A DNA stretch of 60,000 nucleotides from Polytrichum commune (lineage: Eukaryota; Streptophyta; Polytrichopsida; Polytrichales; Polytrichaceae): the NCBI GenBank assembly GCA_950295325.1, contig OX485808.1, positions 18,808,527 to 18,868,526 of the forward strand, written 5' to 3'. Numbering within the stretch: position 1 is the first letter of the stretch; every line of letters starts with the position of its first letter. This document shows positions 52,674 to 60,000 of this stretch, in pieces. A program made the position numbers and the translations under genes. The notes beneath the pieces are model-generated. The model was not told the origin of the DNA and did not search any database. It saw nothing but the letters and a program-made list of their open reading frames with translations.

Positions 52674-53646
52674 TGTCGCGCACCTCTCCATGAGGAGTGC
52701 CCGAAACACCATGGGCACAAGGGGGACCCTGGAGTGACACCCGGGACTTGTGGCGCCGTTGGTGAGAGGGCCCAAGTGATCCTAGTGTGGGTGAGGTCCC
52801 CGGGCGTTGGGAACGCCTCCCATCCACGAAGACTAGGAGGCACAAGGGTCAGGCCATGAGCTTTGCGTAGCTCATGGGGTGGTGATTCTAGAATGCTCAA
52901 GATCACCTCAATCCGAGGTGTGAGCTAGGAGTTATGTCCATTTGAATGGGGCGCTGTCCCGGGACAGCGCCCTGCTACAGCAGTGCCTGGGAGTGATTCC
53001 CGGGACTGCCAAGGTTCAAACAGGCATACCTTCCTCACCACTTGCCCGAATGGGGCAAGTGAGAAGTCCATCGGCATCTACGTGAAGCGTAGATGAACAT
53101 GGAGTGGTTGGTTGTTATGATCAGACATCATACAAGGAAGTTATGATGGTCTGAAGCTGCTGGGGGGGTTCTAGGCCCAGCAGCTAAAGGAAAATGTCCA
53201 CTTGGCCCCAACTCTTGGTAGAGAGACAAGAGGTTGGTTGACGGTGGGGTAGGGGCCCCGCGTGAAGTCCTAGAGGCTTATATGGGTGAGGTGGTGTGGC
53301 CTCACCCACCCGAGGCCGAACGGTAAGGCCTCCATGGGCTTTGGCCTATTGTGAGGCCATAGTTGCCTAGTATGGTTCGGGTTGTTGTAGTGTTGCTCCG
53401 GCAACGCGATGATCAACATAAGATTGGACTTCCATGGATGGAAGTCCACATTGGGAAAATGGGTTACCGATTAAGGGGTGAGTCCCGAAAGCAAAGTAGG
53501 AGGGTTGGTTCCCTCTTATGAACTATTGGTCCGGGGTAAGAGGAGCTATCCATTAGCATGGCGGAATGCGAATGGTTAGCGCTCGTAACCTTTGCTAGAA
53601 ACAAAAATTGGCAAGATTGTTAAGGGACCTAGCAAGGGTTGCGACA
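52674..53646 (+). repeat. 3' LTR
   Basis: 973 bp. It shows more differences from 45711-46682 than the outer 13719/25690 pair does, so this copy is older or recombinant. Confidence 0.94.
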
Positions 53647-53661
53647 GGTCCGGGGTTTCAG

Positions 53662-55109
53662 GTTCGCAATCGAGGAAAAGGAAAAATAGAGGCAAACTCG
53701 ACCCGCGGATCGATGAGGCTCGAAACCATTGTAGGGTCGTGCTGTTGGAGTGGTTTAGAAATAACAGCATGGTTTATTTGGAAAAAAAATACCTCAATGA
53801 TGGTACAAAGGGGTTGGATTTGGTGAGGAACGATTTGATTCTTATTCTCACGGAAGCCACGGCTGGAGCGGAGTTTGAAGATGCTAGGGGCATGAGCGAT
53901 TGGGGCACCTAGATTGAACAACAAGCCGTGGAAGCAATCTACAATCCAACAATGGCATATGATGCTGTGCATCCTAGCGAGGGAAGTAGTAGTGGCAGGA
54001 AGTCCGAGCTGTACATGAAGCTAGAGAATTGGAAAAGAGGCGTAATAGCAGCAAAAGGAACATCCGCCCGCAACCTTCCCATTTTTATTGACAGGCAGAT
54101 GGCAGACAACATTGCCACTCAGGGCCGGCAGGGTGTCATATGGTTGCCTAGGAATGCGGAGATCAAAGCCTTGGATAAGGAAATCTTCCAAGGGACCTTC
54201 GGAGTGGTGCGGAGAGTCGCAATTCATGGAGCATCATTCATCCCTAGCTGGATAGAGTGGGTTGGGAAGACCATGAAGGCCACGAATAGTTTGGAGAATC
54301 GAAAGGAACGTTCAGTTGAAGCATTGGCGTGTCCAGTAGATCATCCTGGGGTAATCAAGCTACAATACCTCAATATGAAAACATACGAATCCTATTCGAT
54401 GTGGTGGAATGGAGGCTCCTTGAAAAACATGAGGATCTATGACTTCAGCGTTCCGGAAACCCACGAGCGCACAATCCTTCACATGCCTGGGGCAGACTTT
54501 GAAGCACGGAAACGGTTGGTTGTATATCGAAGGCATCGAGCTTATTTGGCATGGGCTCTAATGTGCATTGTGGATGTAGTGCACAAGCATGACGTGTTGC
54601 ACAATGACCTTAATCCCAACAATGTCATGCTGCATTTCCCACAAGACCGTGAGAACACAGTTTACATTGGTGTGTGTGATTGGGGCATGGCATCATGGGG
54701 AGGTGAAGACGCACCCTCCAACTATGGAAAAGATTCAGTGGATGAGATGAACAAGCACAAAGCAAAATACAACTGTGCTGGTCCAGAATTATTCCATGTA
54801 CGAGGGCAGCGTGGAACATCCACCTCTCCGGTGAGGATGGCTCGGAAACATAGGCACACGTTTCTATCGGAGTCCTTCTCAGTGGGTGCTTTGGCAAAGA
54901 AGATTTATGCCAGGGATGTGACTTCCCCCTTGTTTCAGCTAAACAGTGATCCAAATGGCTTGAATATGCGGTTTGAGTTAGCATTGGATTCATTGACGAA
55001 GACCAATCCAGCGGAAAGGTCAACCATCACACACGTAGTGAACATTTTGAAGTCCCCTCCATACAACATGGTTAACCCGACAATGTGCTTCCGTGATACT
55101 GCAAAATAG
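53662..55109 (+). pseudogene. Divergent protein-kinase-like gene, 5' end missing, one TAG
   Basis: TTTCAG|GTTCGC is a likely acceptor 15 bp after the LTR. A charged region (SQSRKRKNRGKLDPRIDEARNH) leads to DWGT-TAG-IEQQAVEAIYNP, in the same frame (stop 53910-53912). The kinase-like domain has IFQGTFGVVRRVA (glycine loop), WVGKTMKAT (candidate Lys), YLAWALMCIVDVVHKHDVLHNDLNPNNVML (HRD changed to HND, Asp and Asn kept), VYIGVCDWGMAS (DFG changed to DWG) and YNCAGPELF (APE changed to GPE). It ends DTAK-TAG with AATAAA about 65 bp on. If the first TAG is real, ATG-initiated translation could begin at the M of YNPTMAYD. Upstream exons are not seen. Probable pseudokinase or atypical kinase. Confidence 0.6.
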
Positions 55110-56285
55110 ATTTTTTTTGTTTTTTTTGCAACAATTTTGAATCATACCAATTTTGTAACCGTTGGAGATGTAAATAAAGCCATCATTTTTTCATACAAAA
55201 CTTGTATATTGTATGAGGTTTATGGATCTTAGTGCAATGTTCATACTACTCCATGAGGCCTTTGCTCCATAATCGAGAAGAAGTCTATGGGAGGCTAACC
55301 AAGGTTCTCGCCTCTCGTGAGGCCACATCCTTCTTTCACATCGTTGTTATCACATCCATGTGCTAAGTTCAAGTTAACTATAGTTGTTTGTGATATGTCT
55401 TGAAAAAATGCAGTTACCTATATTTATTCTAATTTTGGTATGCCACAAAATGTAGTCAACTATAGTTATATCTAGTTAACTAAAGTTGAGCACAATATTG
55501 CAATAGTTATATCGGTTGTACACGTGATCCAAAACATCTCTAAATGTTATCTTTCTTCTACTCCCCACATATTGCACACTATAAATGTTAAACGTGTTAA
55601 CAGTTAACAAAATGGTACTCCCTTCTTTGTAAATCTGACTCTATAAACGTTAACGGATGAAATACAACCATAATATGGATGATAAAAACTACACATCCAG
55701 TTACATTGATTCATATTCACTCGTGATTTGTAAACTTGATATTGAATAAAGTTTTGATTGGGTGTGCAATTTTATGAATGGTATTCTCTCACAAGGAATC
55801 TTCACAATTGCTTATATTTATATTTATATAATTGACAATCACTTTTTTTTGGAAGTTTGGACATATTCTTGGCCGTCCAAGTTGAGAGGCCGTGCGATTG
55901 AGTGGCCCAACTTTATTGATAGTCCAAAGAAATGAACTGAAAATAGCCAAGAAAATATAGTAAGGGTAGCCTTAGTTGGGCATAGTGTGAAGCCTCCAAA
56001 GGCCAAGCGCAAAGTCCAAACCTTTCGCCATGAACTCCCACGGCCTCTCGGCTTGGATGGCCAAAGTGTGAAGCCTCCAAAGGCCAATCCCAAAGTCCAA
56101 ACTCAAAGGAGCATGCCACTTTATTCCTTGCTCAAAATAACCCCTCCAATCTAACGGCCAAGATCTTGTCAATGATTGATTATTTTAATGAAAAAAAAGT
56201 TCGGCCTCTCGACGGAAGTTTGGGTTGAGCATTTTGCTATACCCAATCTTTGCTCGAGAGGCCGAACTCTTGGCGCCATAACTTC
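55110..56285. other. Intergenic, repeats only
   Basis: AT-rich. TAGTTAACTATAGTT-type words recur near 55370-55490. From about 55975 a direct repeat of GTGTGAAGCCTCCAAAGGCCAA flanks the CACGGCCTCTCGGC word. No gene seen. Confidence 0.5.
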
Positions 56286-56792
56286 CTAAAAGTGTTGCCA
56301 CCTAGGCTCTTTTGGAGGCCACGTCCTTTGGACTTCGGCCTCTAGTGTGGAGGCCGAGAGGACGGACTTTGGGCATTTCAGCATTTTCATTGGTCCAAAT
56401 GTTGAACCTCTCAAAATTTGGCCATATTGTGAACCGGCCCTTATATTTGCAATACATGTCTTATTCTTTTTTTGGCACAAATTGAAAATACAACCAACCC
56501 AGCCGAAACAGCGCAGCCTAAGTGGAAATCTAGAAATAATGCTCATTTGAGGCCTATCCTTCCAAGTAGGGACTAAGTTGCTACGGGTCACAATAAGACC
56601 TTTGACCCCCCAAATCAAATCAAATTTGTTAAGAATGTCATGGTAGGCCACGTCCGGGGCTTTTTCCAAGTCCCTAAGCATCTGTTTCCATTCAATCCTC
56701 CCATACTCTGATTTGTAATACATGTCATAAAAGCTAATGCAATTATTGTTTTGAAGTCTACCATCAAATGATATGTAAGATCGTATGTTCAC
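56286..56792 (-). pseudogene. Unidentified ORF or gene fragment
   Basis: 168 codons. The first half (FYDMYYKSEYGRIEWKQMLRDLEKAPDVAYHDILNKFDLIWG) has protein-like composition; the second half overlaps repeat DNA also seen at 55860-56240. Possibly a remnant of a longer coding sequence. No family recognised. Confidence 0.22.
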
Positions 56793-57478
56793 TTGTGGTT
56801 GGTTCTTTTTATGTACCAGTTTAAGCCAATACTAAAATAAAATAAACCTTATTCTATAAAATCTAGTGACACTACCATACAAGTTAGTAGAGATGTTGTA
56901 TATTTTTTTAAATTATTCTATATATTTACATAACTACAACTTATAATTTTGTGAAGAATAATACATAATATAACAAAGTTCAAATCAATACCTCTTTTGT
57001 GCACTCACATATACTCATACGGATTTAGTATAGTGCACCCCCCCCAAATGATCACTAATGTGGGCCACATTAAATTTAAGCCCACACCAAATCCCTAGTT
57101 TAATATCAATGTGGACCATATTAATTTGCTTTTCTAGAATGTTCTAATTTGTGTAAGGTGTTGGTAAGATATCTTTATGAAGCCTATAGGAACTCGGGGG
57201 ATGCACTCTACATTATGTTTGAAAATCACGTGCGTTCATGACCCCTTCTAAAAACCCCAATGTATACCATAAGTTATATGTCTAAGTAGAGATTGTGCCA
57301 ACTTGAAGTAGTCCTCGCGATTTGCGAACGTTTAACTTTCGTTGTAGGCATCGTAAAAAAAAGCGGGTGGGTTCGTTGGAAAGCTGGGAACCTAAACCCT
57401 CGAATCATGTATGGAAACACTTCTACATGAGTGAGAGAACAAAACAACGGCACATATGTGGTAGCAATTTGGAATGAC
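56793..57478. other. Intergenic, nothing recognised
   Basis: AT-rich DNA with a CCCCCCCC run near 57040. No coding or repeat structure seen. Confidence 0.45.
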
Positions 57479-57840
57479 GTAGGGTTTAGGGTTTAGGGGT
57501 TTAAGGTTTAGGGTTTATGAACCACAAAGGTTGAAGCACAAATATGTGAATTGTCGAATGAAAGGGCAAGGGGATGCGTGTGGGTTGTGAAACTATACGA
57601 ACCACTAAGGTTGAAGCTCAAATATGTGAATTGTTGAATGAAGATGGCATTCGGATGCCTAATATGCGTTGTGAAACCATATGGACCACAAAGGTTGAAG
57701 CACAAATATGTACTTTGTTGAATTAATATGACATTCGAATGCGTGTGGGTTGTGAAACTATACGAACCACTAAGGTTGAAGCTCAAATATGTGAATTGTT
57801 GAATGAAAGGACAACCCATCAAATATAGAAGCTTCAAAGA
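57479..57840. repeat. Telomere-type run and tandem repeat of about 80 bp
   Basis: GTAGGGTTTAGGGTTTAGGG opens the block. GAACCAC(A/T)AAGGTTGAAGC and CAAATATGTGAATTGT then recur about every 80 bp to 57820 (near 57519, 57599, 57677 and 57763). Confidence 0.75.
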
Positions 57841-58063
57841 GGTTTCCAATGCGGGTGTCGGGGGACTTTTTCAAAAAGTGCAACTAACTTTTTGACTTCA
57901 CCAACTTTCTTTTTATTCGTATTGTGTTGTCTTTATCCTACCAACGAGAATTAGATCCTCTACATCTTGGATTACATCAAATATTGTATATTTCATAAAG
58001 TCCTTTGAGCTCAATATATAAGTAGAGCATTTAGACTCATACATATAACGAGGGTAGAGTATC

Positions 58064-58513
58064 ATGGATAGGATGGGAGAGAAGAGAGACATGTTTGAGG
58101 GTCTAGGATGTGATGAGGAGATAGAAAATTTAGGTGAACCCGATATTCCATTCAATCCATCAACCGAGCGTGAGAGAGATGAGAGATGTGCTAGGGATCG
58201 ATTTCGTGATGAGTATGTCATGACTCCCTTCTCACAATCTACACAAGCTTGGAGGATGAGGGCGGAGAAGGACCAACGACGATACGCAGACAACTTTGAG
58301 ATCGATGCGGTGGAGAATGACAACACACAATGCGTGGGTGGAGATCTAAATGATCTGATTGATTTGTGTGCGGATATTTTGGAGAAGCCCGGGGATGTGG
58401 ATGTGGAGGAGACTTCAATCGACATTGAAGATGTCAAGGTAGCGGGAGATCTTCAAGGATTTTGCGTTTTCGTAAGAAGAGGAAAGGATTATCGCCTCAT
58501 CGGCTACCATTGA
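58064..58513 (+). CDS. Small acidic hypothetical protein
   Basis: 149 codons, ATG to TGA. The composition is acidic and protein-like: MFEGLGCDEEIENLGEPDIPFNPSTERERDERCARDRFRDEYVMTPFSQS, then LNDLIDLCADILEKPGDVDVEETSIDIEDVKVAG, ending VFVRRGKDYRLIGYH. No known domain, signal peptide or membrane segment. The low frequency of rare-looking codons and an unbroken frame in AT-rich surroundings argue for a real or recently real gene or exon. Confidence 0.4.
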   Translation: MDRMGEKRDMFEGLGCDEEIENLGEPDIPFNPSTERERDERCARDRFRDEYVMTPFSQSTQAWRMRAEKDQRRYADNFEIDAVENDNTQCVGGDLNDLIDLCADILEKPGDVDVEETSIDIEDVKVAGDLQGFCVFVRRGKDYRLIGYH

Positions 58514-59069
58514 AGGAACGGATGAAAGACTGAACGATTAGCTATGTTGATTTACTTCGACCGAATCCTCTCCCAAAAATGGACCCTCGACGGAAGCCAC
58601 AAGCATCTACGAGGTTGCCATGACGGAATGAAGTGGAATATTAAATCGTGCATGGTTTGTTCATGTATGTGATTTATAAAGGGCATTTGTACCGTCGTCG
58701 CAATAATAAAGTCATTACTTGTACATCGTTGTCTCCATAGGGGTGATAATTTGTTGGTCATCATACTACATTGGTTACTTTGTTGCTTGAGGGATCCTTC
58801 ATTAGTTTTGTATGGATAAGTACACCGGTAATGATATTTAGTGTCACATATATTATTTGCAAAGGGCCTAAGTTAGATGGGGTGTGGATGGGGGGACGCG
58901 GGAATGTGCAGTAGAAATATTATTGCATATTCATGTAGAGGACTTCATTACCTATCCATGGATACCAAGAAATCATTTTTTGGACTTCATATGAATTTTT
59001 GAGAGCCAAAAAACCGAGACTATGTCCAAACTTCCAAAAAAAATTAAAAAGTGCAGATTCAAAGGATCT

Positions 59070-59500
59070 CGGGAGCGGACGTATGGGAACGCTAGAGCGG
59101 ACGCAGGGGAACTCTAAAGCGGAGGTAGGGGAACATGGGGCGGACTTATAGGAACGTTGGAGCGGACGTAAGGGAAATTGGAGCGGACGGGGGGGGGGGG
59201 GGGGGCGGGTTGGAGCGGACGGGGGGAACGCGGGAGCGGACTGAGGGGAGCGGACGTAGGGAACGACGGGGCGGACGTAGGGAACGAAGGGGCGGGAACG
59301 GGTGCGGACTGGGGGGAACGCGGGGGGTGGACGTAGGGGACGTTTGGGAACGGGTGCGGACTGGGGGGAACGCGGGGGGCGGACGTAGGGGAACGGGTGC
59401 GGACTGGGGGGAAACGGGCGCGGACTGGGAGGGGAACGGGCGCGGATGGGAGGGAACGGGTGCGAACAGGGTGGGAACGGGGAGCGGATGGAGGGGTATA
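59070..59500. repeat. G-rich GGGAACG/GCGGACG low-complexity repeat
   Basis: Same vocabulary (GAGCGGACG, GGGGAACGCGG) as 44831-45420, including a run of about 17 G near 59190. It is followed by GGTATATAAGTGG, a TATA-like word, at about 59493. Confidence 0.85.
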
Positions 59501-60000
59501 TAAGTGGAGGGGACCACTTACATACCCCACTCCACTCCTTGTGGGCGCCCGGACGACCCTCGTCTACTATAGAGTGCGGGGTTTAGCGGGGTGCTCGGAG
59601 GAGTTAAGGATCCCTTTTTTGGGATCATTTTATACTTTTTTTACTGACCTGTTTGTGGGTGTGATCCACGTGATCCCGTTCCCTTGTGACGTGGCATATT
59701 GCCTTTTTGGCATATTCCTTGTGACGCGCCTAGTCAACTGGCCTCTGCGTGAGCGCTGGTAGCGGGTGCTCGAAGGGTGTGCTGAATTTTTGTACTTTAA
59801 TTTTTAACGACATTTTTGAACTAATTCCACAGCAACACTATTTTGAAGTGTATGCTTGGATGTTTTGTAGCACTATTATGAAGTGCAATTAGTAATTTAA
59901 AAATTAGAGTTCTAGATTAGAATTAGAAACTACAATTTGGGTGGATCCGGCAAGTGAAGGATTTCCAGACATGGCAAGTGGAGGATCTGGAGACATGGCA
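59501..60000. other. Window end, no gene assigned
   Basis: Contains a moderately GC-rich part (to about 59770) with no convincing frame, then AT-rich DNA. GACATGGCAAGTGGAGGATC near the right edge starts to repeat. Confidence 0.4.

Larger units (their letters stand above)
45711..53646 (+). mobile_element. Third full-length copy of the LTR family, with a solo LTR inside
   Basis: LTRs at 45711-46682 and 52674-53646. Without the inner solo LTR (47046-48015) and its duplication the element is 6.96 kb, the same as the nested copy (6.99 kb). Flanking five bases are ACGTT (left) and GGTCC (right), so no target duplication: either a deletion, a recombination between copies, or decay in the low-complexity flank. 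Confidence 0.92.

Noticed and set aside
2400-53912. UAG read as glutamine (as in some ulvophyte algae)
   Set aside because: Two DUF7869 genes contain about 1,900 codons without any in-frame TAG or TAA, and other Gln codons are CAG/CAA; pseudogene decay is simpler.
31254-57515. Telomere or chromosome end at TTTAGGG runs
   Set aside because: Only two to four units each, interrupted and inside intergenic repeats; interstitial telomere-type runs only.

Overview
This window looks like repeat-rich nuclear DNA from a streptophyte (a land plant or charophyte-type alga; I cannot name the species). The reasons are spliced genes with GT..AG introns, short runs of the plant telomere-type unit TTTAGGG, chromodomain Ty3/gypsy LTR elements with a primer site matching plant initiator tRNA-Met, an FCP1/HAD domain of the plant DLNG type, and DUF7869-type genes. 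No rRNA, CRISPR array or bacterial operon is visible.

Layout. (1) 1-4433, minus strand: pseudogene copy A of a multi-exon gene, running off the left edge. (2) 4434-8130: upstream and intergenic repeats, including palindromes, tandem repeats and a MITE. (3) 8133-28998, minus strand: copy B of the same gene. It can be assembled as four exons, all joined in phase 0, encoding about 1,655 aa: a ParB/DGQHR-like domain, a helical domain of unknown function, a low-complexity acidic/proline-rich part, and an FCP1-like HAD phosphatase domain. Exon 2 of copy B is broken by a solo LTR (12289-13263, target duplication GCAGC) and by a 12.9-kb nested LTR retrotransposon (13719-26662, target duplication AGCGG). 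(4) 29000-34500: upstream repeats, a 380-bp foldback, and a 79-bp satellite. (5) 34899-37963 and 41610-44587, plus strand: a tandem pair of two-exon DUF7869-type genes. Each is preceded by a satellite array built on the same 20-bp palindrome; the second has a replaced 3' end. (6) 44564-45710: transposon-like start and extreme G-rich/C-rich low-complexity DNA. (7) 45711-53646: a third full-length copy of the same LTR family, carrying a solo LTR. (8) 53662-55109: a divergent protein-kinase-like gene. (9) 55110-60000: mostly intergenic repeats and one small ORF.

The most striking signal is a dispersed 20-bp palindrome: arms TTTGGGTCG and CGACCCAAA around a variable central dinucleotide, about 60 copies by eye. 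It sits in introns and upstream regions of gene copies A and B, makes up two independent satellites in front of the DUF7869 genes, and lies in frame inside a coding exon, where it encodes FGS(S/T/A)DPN. The gene carrying most of the intronic copies encodes a domain resembling the ParB/DGQHR superfamily, whose bacterial members include binders of palindromic DNA. A functional link is only a hypothesis.

The LTR family is defective in a shared way. Three copies lack the catalytic part of reverse transcriptase, share the same in-frame stops in integrase and chromodomain, and carry tandem copies of the RNase H start. Yet LTR pairs can be nearly identical, so copies appear to have been moved in trans. 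Exon boundaries below come from comparing paralogues and from splice consensus; no transcript evidence was available.
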